Assembly (NCBI GenBank): GCA_003439945.1
Contig: QVRM01006427.1
Span: 310,001 to 374,000 of the forward strand
DNA from: Dermanyssus gallinae
Lineage: Eukaryota; Arthropoda; Arachnida; Mesostigmata; Dermanyssidae
Reading direction: 5' to 3'
DNA length: 64,000 nt
The position numbers and the translations under genes were made by a program. The notes under the pieces were generated by a model. It saw nothing but the letters and a program-made list of their open reading frames with translations. It did no database searches and was not told the DNA's origin. This document shows, in pieces, positions 10,300 through 22,595 of this stretch; within the stretch, counting starts at the first letter, position 1, and the number at the start of each line of letters is the position of its first letter.

Positions 10300-12070
10300 C
10301 TCTGCATAGACAGAGCGGGTCGACAGGACAAAAAGAGAGAGAGCGAGATGTTCGAGAAGGTACCGGACAGACCTACAGTTACAGCCCGGAGAGACCCAGC
10401 CAGCTAGCTGTGGGCAAGAAGTGCTTGAGAGGAGGTGAAGAAACGCCGAAAGGAAGGAGGAACTTTTTCTTTCACCACAAAGACCACTGAGTATGCATAC
10501 AGACCAAGTACGACGAGCTCTCTGTGAGCGAGAGGAAAATATGCGAAGAAAAAAATAGAGAGAGAGAAGGAAAACCGAGTGGTGTATCTGTGGTGCTCTG
10601 GTGAACCAGCAACGCGGGTCGAGATTGCTGTGCCGGAGATGCCGGCGCGAGCTGCACTCTGGCCGTGCTTATTAAGGTGCGTCACAACGGCCATGCCAGT
10701 CTATTCGATCGGAGTCAGTCATCTCTTCCGACGTGTTCCGACGACCAGTCAGTTTGACGAAGCTCTGGTGTGTGCAAGAGCACACCCAAACTGATCTTTC
10801 GTGTCTACTACATATGTGTACTGCTCTTGCATGTAGCATGCATTTGTATGAACAATGCATACCAGTAAGCATGACCGGGACGAGGACCCTATAACCGATC
10901 AATGAGGGTTCTTGGGCGCCAGTTTTATCGAACCGGTTTGTCTTGCTATAACGTTCTCCTTTGAGTTCGCTTAAGAGTAATAGTGCCCATTATACGTTAA
11001 GAACCAATTGTACTGACAAGCTAAAGTGCTTGGATGAAGGCTTCTCCCCGTGCAGGCGTGCGCGTGCGAGGATCGCCAAGAGCAACAGATGCTAGATGCA
11101 CCATACAATTGATTAGAAGCACTACAGCATGTAGCCATAACTGATAAGATCAGTAGAGTGCTGATTTGCCAAACCTAGTTTTAAAGAGTCCATTCATGTA
11201 GAACCACTAACAAACCACGTGCTTCGTCAAGCAACCGTCAAAAGGCCTAGGTGATACACTCTGCTTATTTCCCATCTCGAAGCACGGGGAGTTTCGTGTC
11301 GTCTGCTTTTTCCTTAATTTGATACAATATTTTCCGTTCATATGCCTAAGTGTGGATAGATAGATATTGGTCATACATTGCCACGTTAGGGGCATACATT
11401 AGCTCCCGCTCATTGCGTAGGTAAACATTTTGTCGTATTCTGACGCATCCGCTATGTTCATAATTGTTAATTACAGGGCCATACTGAATAGAAAAAACGT
11501 TGTTAAATACTATAATGTTTTTTGGGGGGTTTGTACGATGGTAACCCGTTTTGGTAGGATTCAAATGCGAGCACTATTGCTACTAATGGCATTTAAAAAA
11601 AATGCCTGTTTCTGCCTCAGGGTAACCGGCACTAACAGCTTGAGCTTGCAAAACGGCTACAAAACATTGGAACTGCATAACGCTTACTAGTTGATGACCA
11701 CGCTCCTCTACGCTTTCCACAATGCCAAATATCCATCAAGTGCGCAGACGCCGGTCTCCTTGCTATTGCACTTCTCCGCATGCCGAAGGGTTTGTTTCTC
11801 GATGGTTTATTATTTTAGATCCTTTTTAGCTGCTGCAGCCGCTGCCCCAATATTCGAATACTTTCCCAATTTTTGGGGCAGCGGCTAACTGAATGGACAC
11901 CACTTGCGTGTCCATCTATGTATCAGTCTCATGTAATGCACGGGTGAACCGCCCATCCAACCAAGGCGGAACTTTTTTTATGGTAGTACTAACTGGAAAA
12001 TGCCGAACGCGCACACAGTTACTACGGCAGGATTGTCTTCAACTGTTAATGTGGGCCGGTAGTGTGAGGC
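10300..12070. other. Mp20 distal intron, no gene recognised
   Basis: Contains GA-rich leader-like sequence (10330-10580) and AT-rich DNA after 10900. ORFs of 60-96 codons overlap on both strands and show no family motifs or convincing splice sites. Nothing else seen. Confidence 0.5.
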
Positions 12071-12071
12071 T

Positions 12072-12960
12072 TCACCCCGCTAAAAACCAGTCATTTCTCC
12101 CTCCCCCTAGCAGGGAAGTGCTGTTAGCATTACTATAAACTTCTGAAAGAAGGGGGGGTGTAATAGCGCGGTGCACTGGTCGCGCGGGATCCCCGTAGCC
12201 AGAGAGAGGGAGAGTCGACATGCACATGTTAATAACCCTCTTTTTCTCGGTTATAACGCCCTTGATGACAGTCGCGGATGTGCACCAATCATCAAGTGAT
12301 TTTGTCATCTTTGTGACTAGTGTAGGAAGGCTAGGTGAGGTCGACGAAGTGCAGCCGCGTAGGTTCTGCAGGAGTCGTCTCTTGGACTCCCAGGCGTGGA
12401 AGAATTGGACAGTATGTTCTGGTGTGTCGTCAACCGAATGGCTACAGTGGATACATGTCGGGCTCACTGTCTTGCCAATTCGGTAGAGGTAAGAGCGAAA
12501 CTTCCCGTGAGCACTACTGTGATGCGGTAGTCTAGTTCCTCATCAAAGCGACCAAGCCAGGCCCTTAGGTCTGGGAGGAGGGCCTTTTTTCGCAAACCCG
12601 GGGCATCCGCTCTGAATATAGTTCCACTCTTCTTGCGAGCGGTCTAGTGTTGCCTGGCGGTCGACATCCTTGTTTCGTGTCGGATTTTCCACGAGTCGAC
12701 GTCGTCCTCTGTCTCAAGATTCCATGGCACGGTGCTAGCTAGCAACAGGGCCATTTCCGTGTTCACCGTTCGGTTTTGGGCTGATAATACGCACCGGCGG
12801 GACCCGCTGCGCCAGGGCGAATTGAGCAGCCGCAGGCAGCAACGCTAGCAGGACGCCGGTCAAATAGCATTTTGTCTATCGCGTCGGTTACGTGCTGCTC
12901 TGTCCGACGACCAGTAGCATCGTTCTGGAGCTGGCGCCGCCAGTGGACCTAATTGAACAA
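12072..12960 (-). pseudogene. R1/Jockey-like non-LTR retrotransposon, C-terminal part (decayed)
   Basis: Minus-strand frames read GSFRSYLYRIGKTVSPTC, IHCSHSVDDTPEHTV and FFHAWESKRRLLQNL, then SLDDWCTSATVIKGVITEKK. The C-x2-C ... D-T-P-E-H-T-V ... W-E-x-x-R-R zinc-knuckle tail is typical of R1 and related apurinic-endonuclease-type elements. Upstream, in other frames, come CEKRPSSQT, LFDRRPASVAACGC and RRQLQNDATGRRTEQHVTDA, which resemble the connection region before the tail. Several stops and frame changes are present, so it is a relic within the Mp20 intron. Confidence 0.65.
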
Positions 12961-13370
12961 TACGCATCGCTGCTTTTGTATGCCGGACGCTACTCTATTC
13001 GTCCATCGAGTGTCGTATGTTAGTGAGGAGTTGGAGATCGACTGCGTGCCCAGTGGGCTTTGGTTCGGCCTGGGCACTGCGTCGGCATACGGCTTACTTA
13101 CACTTCACTCGGTCTGCCAGCCAAGCTCCACGCGCTGCCTTGAACGGTCTGGGGCTATTAGGCCCTCCGTTGGCCAAGGCAAGACGAGGGCCCGCGATCG
13201 CTCAGTAACGTACCGAAGCAGCAACAGCTTATGACACGAGCGGCTCAGAGATCTCTGTTAGATACGGACAGATGCTATGCATCCAGTGCAGTGGTATGCA
13301 GCGTTATGCTGGCCTTAATCGGCATCAGCAGTAGCCATAGGTGTAACTTAGTAGGCCGGGCTGGCTACGT

Positions 13371-13574
13371 TTACTGGCATAGTAGACACTGGTAGTCTAG
13401 ACGATACGGCGTCGCCGTGCAAGTGAAGTCAATCCAGGTAGTCCCCGCCCTCGTCCGATGGTGGGCCGGCTTCTGTTTATCCGGCGGCAGTAGAATAATC
13501 CCACCGATTGCGTGCACTACTCCGGCTACGTGCACCGCCAGGCCGGCGATCGAGTCGACGGGATGAATGCGCAT
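13371..13574 (-). pseudogene. R1-like endonuclease-domain fragment
   Basis: The minus frame contains HHRTRAGTTWIDFTCTATP, which resembles the R-x-G-x-S/T-W-I-D-x-T block near the end of the apurinic endonuclease domain of R1-clade elements. Together with 12072-12960 it may be one element whose reverse transcriptase was largely deleted. The assignment rests on this single motif. Confidence 0.4.
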
Positions 13575-13599
13575 ATCATACCAGCAGTAGTGAGCGGCA

Positions 13600-15530
13600 G
13601 CAAAACCTCGCTACCTTGCGCTACAGCACGTGCGTACGGCATATCCGGGCAAGAGGAAAAGGTAGGGAAATGAGGGCGAAAGGAGGAATAGGAAGGGGGG
13701 TAGAGAAGCCAAGAGGAACATAGAGGAAGAGGCAGCTTCACTGAAGGAACTGAATACAGACTTAATTGTACGCGTGATCCCCACGTTGTAACGGGACCGC
13801 CGGTACAGCATCCTCTCGGCCCATGATCCCCGTGTCGCGTTGCGACTGACTCGGCCAACTACAGCCCCATTCCGGCTGTATGTATAGGGGCGAGGAACTA
13901 CCTAGTTTTCTAGCCCATCGGCTTACGACTAAACTGCTAGGACTGTTACTATCACTACTGCTATGAACAACAGTTATATAAGCACGGCCAGCGACAGCGA
14001 CGACAACAACAACAACGGTAACCGCCACTACCGGACTGCTGAACGATAAGCATGTTTGTGTAAGCTTAGATTGATGTGGGCACTCTGCCGGGCGGAAATC
14101 TACGTCCATTCACCGCTCAATAAAGCTGGACTTCAGTTGTGGGGAATGAAGGTGGTTGCCTACCGTACACGTGTTTGCTGCTGTTGTTGCTGTTGTTGTT
14201 GTTGTCGTTGTTGTTGTTGTATTTGTTGTGACAGGTTTGGTTGTCGTCGACTACCACCATGAATGCGGGCTGCACACTCTACAAATGCCAAACTAGCTGA
14301 TGCGCTACACCCCCCCCCCCCAGAAGGAAGAGGCAGATTAACCTAAGCCGCTGTTGCTACTAAACAAGGGGCGACAAACGGCGGAGCTAATTGTATGTGC
14401 AGACTCTCGTTGTCCATCCATTGCATGAGGGCGGAATAAGCCAGCGGCACAGCGTACTGACGCATCCCCTGGGGCAGGTCGAGTTGCAAACACGACAGAG
14501 AAACACCGTTCGTGGTTCATCCTATCTTCTAGAACTGGACAATTAATAAGACTAAAAGTTGTATCTATATCGTATATGGGATGCCTAATAAATATGCACA
14601 TATATGCATGTATGTAGAACGCGTGAAATCGGTTGACTCAAGAGTAAGACGTCTCTATAGAGGAGGAGGCTCCTGATAAAGAGCGCCGATCTTGTTTGCG
14701 CTTCGTTCCGTATTAGTGTATTCTGTTTACATTTGACGAAAGGCAGAACTGCTCACAGTTTACACATACACGTACAGCAACTGCAGCGGCTGCAATATGC
14801 AAACAGGTTCTCACCTTCAAGTGAGCAGCACATAGAGAAAGGACGACGCCAAAGCAGAACCCAACGCAAGATATCATTTAGTATCTTCATATTCGAACAC
14901 TTACTTCAATTAGCAATTGTTTACGGAACGCGCCTTTTCTTTGGGTACAGTTCATCTGCCCCTCTTATTCAGCCGAGTTCAACAAACCTCAGTCGTATAA
15001 CTCGTACACTTCGACACGCCTCATCCTCATCGGCGTTCGATGAAAATTGCTAATGCGACAATCAGATGCAGCGCAGATGCTGGCAACTGTCTGATAAGCC
15101 GCCCTCAGTAATATCAGGATACAAGCGCGCACTAAGCTGCACCCTGAGGAGGACGGTGGCGCAGCTCTATACCTTCTGTATGCTACTGGGTCCGCAATAA
15201 ACACTGGTGTTAGAAACTAGTAGCGTAGTAGTGCCCTTGCTGCTTTGATGATACACACGTTGCCAGCCTGTAAGTAGGTGAACAGTTGCCATACCCTCCA
15301 TCTCTTTACTGTTGAGTTTCTGTGTTCAGTTCCGAAACCTATGGGAGGGAGATCAGGTTCTGTTCACTGCTGCTGGTTGATGCCGCAGCGCTAGCAATAG
15401 TGGCACCAGTAGGCGGCAGCTTACTATAGACCATGTAGTAGGCTATTGCCCCTGTGCCGTTTTTGTCGAACGAGGTCCAAAGGCCCGGCGAATCTTGGCT
15501 TTTTACTAGGCGTAGGGGAAGTCTCAAGCA
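13600..15530. other. Intronic DNA, mostly unassigned
   Basis: Holds a (TTG)n tract at 14178-14228, a poly-C run near 14311-14321 and short overlapping ORFs without family features. The minus ORF at 15339-15527 has the words FDKNGTGAI, but lacks the glutamate expected at the end of an EF-hand loop and is not called. Confidence 0.5.
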
Positions 15531-15539
15531 AAAATAAGA

Positions 15540-15930
15540 ATATTGATAAAAATAGTAAGTTTAGACCTCACCACTGTAACATTGTTGAACATGCTATAAT
15601 AGTAGTATGCAACACTATCATATAGTAGATAAACAAAATGTAATAATAATAATAATAATAATCTGACTTGGAGAGACGACTTCGTACTCGTCGCCATGGA
15701 AACGATGGGCCCGATCAGCAAGAGTACAAGTATCTTCTTCAATAACCTAGTTATCAAAATTAGTGCTAACACGGGTAACCAGTGCGAAGGCGAGTGTGTA
15801 GGGGGAACGACGCCGCTATCGTTTGTTCTATGTATTGAGAAGTGGGCGTTAGCCTTGGCCGGTACACATTTGAGTCCCACAATTGTAGGGAAATAGTGAA
15901 AAATAATTGTTATTATTATTATTACTTTGC
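15540..15930 (+). mobile_element. Two R4/Dong-like 3' fragments separated by (TAA)n
   Basis: From 15684 the plus strand reads VAMETMGPISKSTSIFFNNL, matching the IAMETLGPISKGTEAFLKDL end of the element at 43.35-44.0 kb. It is preceded by (TAA)n at 15641-15661 and followed by (TTA)n near 15908-15925. Upstream, 15559-15590 (GTTTAGACCTCACCACTGTA) resembles the 3' untranslated region of the 43-kb copy (GTTCAGACCTCACAATTTTA), so a first copy seems to end in the same (TAA)n from which the second begins. Dong of Bombyx is known to sit in TAA repeats. Both are short, dead fragments. Confidence 0.55.
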
Positions 15931-16319
15931 AAGCGCAATGGCAACCAGGCTGATAACAAAAACGACAGCGATGATACCGATATAAGTAACGGCAATAGCG
16001 AAAGCAATAAAAACCACTATCATCATTGTCATAGTACTTGTCGTTACCCATCACCGTAGAAGAACCGTTATTTGTCGAGTAGCTATGGTGACCTCAATTT
16101 TTTTCAACTCCACTGAACACTGCCTTACTTTCACATGTAAAACAGTTGACAACGTTTTAAGGTTTGTGATACATACGAGCACTAACAACGATGTGTTCAG
16201 TTTTTGTCAAGATAGGCCTAGAACCTGTGTATACGCCTGCAGTGGGTCGCGACGATAGATCAGACACCTTGTAATTTACGTTGTAGATACTAGGGTAGGA
16301 TGTATATGTATATGTCTCC

Positions 16320-16350
16320 ATGTATATATATATATATATATATATATACA
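16320..16350. repeat. (AT)n microsatellite
   Basis: About 27 bases of pure TA repeat, with TATATG-type flanks. Confidence 0.9.
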
Positions 16351-16559
16351 TGAGTGCGTACGTGTTTGTATATGTGATGGATGCTTACGTTGGCTTCGGC
16401 AGCAGGCTGCCGCCGTCAAAGGCTGTAAAGTAGGGGTGCTATGGTCGCTAAGCTCAGGGTCAGAGAAGGCAGGAGAGGACGAGAGGGAGCTAGACAGAAT
16501 AAAAGGATAACGAACGAGAGAGAGAGATGATTTGGTAAGCTAAGGGAAGGAGGCCGACT

Positions 16560-17276
16560 CCCTATTGAGACCACCAGCGGGAATGCTGCTACTACTACTA
16601 CAAACCGGTTAACTGTCGAAATCAAAGATATCGTTGGACCGTATGCCTTATGTAAACTCTCCGTTGGGTTGGTTTCAGCCCACCAAGCCACCAAGAGCCG
16701 GGCAGTTGCGGTCGAAGCGGGATAGATGTAAACGCGTCCATCGTGGCCACAACTGTCGGCCTGGAAAGGGCACGTTAGGCCGACATGGTGAAAAACGGCG
16801 ACAACAACAACAACGACGACGACAACAACAATAGCAACAACAACAACGACGACAACAACAATAGCAACAACAACAACAACAATAGCAACAACAACAACAA
16901 CAACGCTAAACCAACAGCCAATCAACGGCGGAAAAGTAGTGGAAGGGCCCCGACAGAGAACGAGCTCTCACAAACTCTCTTTCGCGTATCACTCTTGCAA
17001 GCTCTCGCTGTACCTCGCGCAGTCTCCCGCCATGTGTCGCTTTTACTCGCGATTTCTCGCGCACTTTCTCTCTCCCTCTCTCTCTCTTCGTCCTTTTGTG
17101 TATCTGCCTGATTCTCACTCTACGACCATATTTTTATCCTTCCTCTTCTATTTATTTCAGCAATATATTCTTCTTGTTCTTCTTCTTTTTCTTATCCTCT
17201 CCGCTGTCTCGGTTGACTTTATAATCTGTTCGCTTGTCTCGTACGAACGTGCACCACGCCCGCGACTATGCAAATA

Positions 17277-17322
<46 letters not shown>

Positions 17323-18520
17323 TATATCACATATATGGTGGTTACAGCTAAAAACTAAAACGGGCAGCTGTGTAAATCGCCCCGCTGGCGCGCAATGAGG
17401 ATGCACTACAAGCAAGCTTCGAGATTCGAAACGTGCGGCTTGGCCGAAACCTCGCTCACGAAAGCGCCGTCACTAGGCGGAGTGGAGGACGAGGCTAGAC
17501 GACGCCAGCAACGAAACGCGTGAATTCGCATCGCATCGGCTTGCCCGGCTGAACACATCCAAATGGGACCGCGCTCGCTTCTCGCCAGCGTCTCTAGTAT
17601 CTCTCTCTGTGTGCACTGTTCGTTGGCGGAGGACTCATTGGTGGTGGTTCTGAGGCGCCAATCGCTGAAGTTACACCACAAGACAGCACAGCCTGAGAGC
17701 TCGTAGTTATAGTGGTAGTAGTTGTTGTAGTAGTAGAAATAGTCGAAGTAGATGTAGTATGTCACCCACCAATTGCCGCAGCAACAACAACAGCAGCAGC
17801 AACAATATTATCTACAAAAACAACATCATCTACAACAACAATGACAACGACAGTAACAAAAACAGCCAAAACGCCAGTCCGTTGAGAGGCGGCCTGAACC
17901 GGTCATCGTTTTTGCTGCTTGAGACACAACCAGGACACCTCCCACAGGACCCACCTACCGCCTACCCACATATAGCAGCATCTCTCTTTCACCACTATCA
18001 CCATTATCATCGTCGTCGTCGTCGTTGTCTCTTACTTTTCCCCCTACTCCTTGTTCCAGTGTTCGTTCTTGTCTTGTCATGTCGCGACCACTCAACTCGG
18101 CACTATAGTGTAACAGCACACAGTGAAGAAGTAGCCAACCCCGAAAGAGAGAGAGAGAGAGCCGGTTCGTAACAGATGCGGTCAACTACCGACACTGTAC
18201 AGCAATAACGACAACGACCAGAGCAACAATGACAACAACAACCAGAGCCGCAGCAGCAGCAGCAACAACACCAACAACAACTAGAACAACTGCAACACGA
18301 ACAACTAGAGCAGCAACAACAACCGCAACAGCAGCAACAACAACAATATTAGCTAGAGCTACCACTCCTCTGACGACTACATCTATACTCCTAAGAGCCG
18401 TGACGCAGCGATGCTGGACAGGACGCTTTGCCTGACCCGTGAGGCGGTTGAAGTTGGGCCGTAGCCTCAGCCGCAAACTATGGTCATTGCATTTGTCGTC
18501 TGTCTCGCCGTTAAGCTGCC
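16560..18520. other. CpG- and CAA-rich stretch in the distal Mp20 intron
   Basis: Contains (CAA)n tracts at 16798-16912, 17778-17870 and 18190-18350, (TC)n near 17066-17090, (AT)n at 17278-17320 and (GA)n at 18144-18160. Many long open frames arise from the triplet repeats. The plus ORF 17759-18172 begins MSPTNCRSNNNSSSNN and ends in a hydrophobic run, but nothing beyond low complexity supports it. Composition resembles the 7.1-8.3 kb and 46-49 kb stretches, so this could be a promoter or 5' leader region; no gene is proven. Confidence 0.45.
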
Positions 18521-18630
18521 CCCTAGCTGAGCGTCATTGCTGCAATCTCATTAGGCTACTGACAGACTCAGCTCTGCGTTTGTAACGCTGAGAAGCGGCC
18601 GGTAACGGGTGGCTTAGTCATCGGTTCAAA

Positions 18631-18639
18631 ACACACACG

Positions 18640-18681
<42 letters not shown>

Positions 18682-18690
18682 CGTGTGTGT
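18631..18690. repeat. Perfect 60-bp palindrome with (AT)n core
   Basis: ACACACACGCAC at 18631-18642, then (AT)18, then GTGCGTGTGTGT at 18679-18690. The flanks are exact reverse complements, so the full 60 bases form one uninterrupted cruciform-capable palindrome. Confidence 0.9.
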
Positions 18691-18699
18691 TTATATATA

Positions 18700-20052
18700 C
18701 TGGGTTATATATACTGAGAGATGTATATAAATCTATATACATATATAGATAAAAGCTTTAGAAGTTGCTGATTTCAATATTTTAGGTTCAAAGATACCTT
18801 GTAGCCTTTTCAGGCACGTAGCACTTACACATGAATACTTTTATCTCGCTACTCGAAGTCCAAGTAAGCATTGGAGTGCGTGATACTGTAAATAATCGTG
18901 CTTATCACGGCCAATACGTACCGTGGGATCGGCAAACAACCGTAGGATCACAATGCTACAACTCATCGATACCGAGACCTCGCGACCGGCACTCACGGTC
19001 CACCCGGCTGTACATCTTGGCAGCTGCCTAGCTGCTCTGTAGAGGCATGGGTGTGTTGAGCTGATTTCTGATTAGATTTAGTGGTTGCATTAAGAAAAAG
19101 AGCATTTAAACTGCTTGAGACGGGACGCAAATTGTTGTACGCGCACCCTTCAATGTAGAAAAAATTCGGCCATTGACGCTGGAACGGCTCTTTTTTGTAA
19201 TTCGAATTTAAACTAAAGGCTAGGGCATTTAGTGGGTATATGCTTGTTATTTTTCACCTGAGTCCTCTCCATTAACTCTCAATAATTACCGTATGACGCT
19301 ATATGACACACATAATGGGCGACTCTAACGCGGTCGGCTTGCTCATGACTTTGAAGTAAAAGCTGTGATACATGTTGGGAAACGCATGCTTTGCCTTATC
19401 GTCGCAGGAGCGTTTCCGGAGAGCACCAAAGGTCACTTGGGAACGTCGCCCAGGGTGAGTTAAACGCGTTATTTATTCGAAACTAGGAGAAGCAACCTGC
19501 GTCCACATTTAGTGGTGGTGCAACAGACAAACAAAAGAATTTCGCTAGAGAGCTATGTAAACGGTGATACATGTTGTTTATGTTTGTTCCTACAGAGAGA
19601 CGCCGACCGACTGAGAGGTCCGTATTGCAGAATTGTCTCTATTGCGTTTTGCTCACATGTAGAGGTCATGCTTAAACGGGACTTCGTAACTGAAATGCTC
19701 GACAGTAGAAAGTTCCAATTTTCCTACGTTTCTGTTATCAATTGCACCAAATTTCGATTATTAGAACGCTACTTCCATTACAAGCGCTACGATTATATTT
19801 CGTCCACCGTGTTGACTCTACGCCTAAAGTAACTACACAAAAAGATGTTGAACCAGGAAACAGCCCGTAACACTTCCAGAGTAAGACTAAATCCGGCATC
19901 GTGTGTTGCACCGGCGCAACTGTCACTATGGCAGTTTTCCGAGCGAGGAAGAACGCTTGTTCTGCCGCGAAAAAGTGGCACTACGCACCACTCAACTGCC
20001 ACTGCAACGATACCACTTCAAGTGGTCAGGCGACGAGCGGTGACCCGCTTAC
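18700..20052. other. Distal Mp20 intron, little else seen
   Basis: AT-rich, with short (AT) tracts near 18692-18740. Apart from the small candidate exon at 19408-19454, no gene or repeat family is recognised. Confidence 0.5.
19408..19454 (+). CDS. Candidate 47-nt internal exon of unknown gene
   Basis: A good plus-strand acceptor (tttgccttatcgtcgcag) is followed by 47 open bases and then CAGG|GTGAGT. If joined to the phase 2 donor at 8281 the frame stays open (SSVSGEHQRSLGNVAQ), so it could be a later exon of the same plus-strand gene. This is inference from splice signals alone; the peptide is not recognised. Confidence 0.2.
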
Positions 20053-20100
20053 CTTGTTGGCGACGGAAGCGCTGAGACCGTACTGAATTCCGCGGCTCAT
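20053..20100 (-). CDS. Mp20: Muscle protein 20, alternative first coding exon (MSRGIQ form)
   Basis: Read on the minus strand from 20100: MSRGIQYGLSASVANK, then donor GTAAGC (20052-20047). Ten of 16 positions match the 9778-9828 exon when the two are aligned from their shared ANK end (YGLSA-VANK, RG), so the two are an exon duplication. It ends in phase 0 and joins the acceptor at 4634 to give a 185-residue protein. The start has G at -3. The intron would be about 15.4 kb. A consensus donor (ATAG|GTAAGT, exon end 20873) further upstream could end a 5' leader exon, but this is not proven. Confidence 0.85.
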
Positions 20101-20873
20101 GGCGTCGTTGGGGAAGAGGTGTCGAAAGGGGCACAGCAGCTAACGAGAGAAGACCACTGAAGAGGACAAGGATCCGTCACCACAAAGGATCCGCCGAAGA
20201 TCACTCTGCCTTCGTTTTTTCTTCGTTCTACGGTGTACACCGAGCGCTGAGCTGGGTCACTGAAATCACGCTGCCGCAAGCAAGATGCCGCTAGATATCG
20301 ACGGTCGTCCGATGGGCTCGCTACGCAAGCAGGGAGTGGCGTGCGGGGCATCCACTCACCGCTCTATATCACCGTGATCTCGCTAACGCGTGCCTTCAGA
20401 CCGCCCTCGCACACAGATTGCTGCTCGAAAGATGGTGCGGCAGGAAAACGTACAGCCTCCCACTCGGCGAGATACTGTTGTTAGCGAGGAACGACCGACA
20501 CGCAAGGAAAAAAAAGGCACCGAGAAAGAAGAAGAAAAAAACATGATGAAGCCAAGAAAACGAAGCGCCAATACAGGTTTGGCGATAGGCTGTACCGCTA
20601 TCGTTGAATACGACTAGGGCAAACCTCAGCGGCAACCTCTCGGCAGACCTCGGCGTACCCTAAACTCGGTTTCCATCTTTAACATTGTCACTGCATCCAT
20701 ATTCGCTCTTTTTGTTGTTGTTGTTGTTTTTGCTATTGTTGTTGTTGTCGCCGTTGACCTTCTTGTTGCTGTTGTTCGCCTCGTAAACAGTAGTTTTTTA
20801 CCAGTAATCTGCTCTGGCGCCAAGGGTGAATCACCAACATCTGAGACTCGCACCATATCGACAGATACTTACC
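20101..20873 (-). promoter_or_regulatory. Mp20: Probable 5' leader/promoter region of the MSRGIQ form of Mp20
   Basis: CpG-rich DNA immediately upstream of the MSRGIQ start, grading at about 20880 into AT-rich sequence. It carries (TTG)n at 20714-20735 and 20765-20777 and two consensus minus-strand donors (at 20357 and 20872). No clear TATA box is seen, unlike at the other promoter. Boundaries are estimates. Confidence 0.35.
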
Positions 20874-20879
20874 TATATT

Positions 20880-21465
20880 TGTCCTAACGCAGATTTTTTA
20901 TTGTAATAGAGGACGTAATGGCTATACACATCCGTCGATTGCCACCTTCTTCTTGGATATCCAGTATGTACCAATTAAATGTTTTAAAATTATATACGTA
21001 AGTATGTGAATGTATAATATATACAGTAGTGTAGCCTAACTAACCAGCACCAAAATATATATACGTATATGATGAAAAATAGAAAGTTTGTTCATTATAA
21101 CACTACTACGACATATCTTGTGTAAAGTTTTAGTGCAGTTCCATCCGGTATATATATATATATACATATATATATATCAGCTCAACAACATGTAAATACG
21201 TAAAAGAAATTTAGTACCATATTTTTAGATTTAACTAACGCTGTGGTCTGGTTCCTTGAACTCATTTCGCATAGTTGCAAGTAATAAATCTGTTTTAGAC
21301 GGTCCAACCGGCAACAGCGAGAAGACGTACTGAGCTTGGATATTAACGGAATTTTAAGATATAGCGCGCCGCAGATGAAAAGCCGATCAACAACCGTTGT
21401 AAAGGCGCTTCTCCATCAACACGCTTGCAAGTCAATAACCCTCAAAATAATGAGCTCAACTTAAT

Positions 21466-21525
<60 letters not shown>

Positions 21526-22116
21526 GCACATATCAATTTAACTCATATTGGGTTGTAAACAATTGTCCCCCAATAAACGGGACGACATACTACATCAGCC
21601 CTAAGTCCAGACCTGACATCGACCACCTGGGCAAGGTACCATGCACCGCGGTGACGTTACCGCATTATTTGTCCAGTGACAGCCTTTGCCGGAAAATTAT
21701 TTGTGCAGTGACAGCCTTTGCCGGCCGGGAGAACATGCCTCCTTGATTGAGCGAATTCTTCTGGGAAATACATTCGAACAAGTTAAACCAGAAAACTGCA
21801 TGTCTAGAATGCTTAGACGAAGAAAAAAGTTTGCGTGAAACGCTAAAATTTTGTGCGCCAAAGGGAAAACACGGCGTAATTGGAAAACCATGTTCTGTTG
21901 CCGAAATCAACAATTGCATAAGAAAAATAGCACATTGAAAGACTTGCATAGACAAATACAAACATATACGAGTAAAAATAAAACATATGTATATTTGTAT
22001 ATGAAACTGTTTTTCATCTAACTCAATCGTGTAGGATGTCATAAGAAGGACGATCCAATAATGTGTATGTATTTATAAAGTGAAAAATATATAATGTATT
22101 GTACGTATTTCTAAAA

Positions 22117-22158
<42 letters not shown>

Positions 22159-22590
22159 TTCATTAAGTAAGACGACGTTGTCTCCTTTGAGCCCACTTAG
22201 TCTAACCGTGCTCTAACTTTTCAATCCTTCAATCCAAGTAGAAAGTCTCTTCATAGGACGGAAATTTAATTGCCCTAAACTAAATCTTAGGGCTTGGGAA
22301 AAAGGGGGCTATGCTGAATAAAATCAGGGGTAAACAGGGGGCGGCGTAGCAATGTGAGGACAATTTCAGTGCAATTTTGCTACAGCAACCGGAGAAGTGT
22401 GAGCCGAAGTGTTTCTATGGGGAGCAGTGATTCTCGCGCTCATCTTAGCCGATTTGTTTGCAGCTTTTGCACAAACGATTTAAAAATGTGCAACGAAACG
22501 CTCCTGTAACCTGATTTACCCTTCTGCAAATAAACAACAGAAGATATTTATTGAATGTCCCCAAGAAAACAATGTGGCCATTACCTTCCC
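20880..22590. other. AT-rich intergenic DNA with microsatellites
   Basis: Has (AT)n at about 21149-21177, 21468-21523 and 22119-22157. A 29-base unit (ATTATTTGTCCAGTGACAGC... at 21664-21692) is repeated at 21696-21724 with one mismatch, a short tandem duplication with a 32-base period. No gene seen. Confidence 0.6.
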
Positions 22591-22595
22591 CCTCG

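Noticed and set aside
10258..10330. Minus-strand GGGTTCGAATC resembling a tRNA T-loop
   Set aside because: The T-arm strands (CTGGG and CTGGG) do not pair and no A-box lies at tRNA distance.
15339..15527. Minus ORF with FDKNGTGAI resembling an EF-hand
   Set aside because: The loop lacks the terminal Glu/Asp and no flanking helices or second hand are seen.
17759..18172. 137-codon plus ORF MSPTNCRSNNN...
   Set aside because: Asn-rich part is the CAA tract in another frame; the rest lacks family features or splice context.
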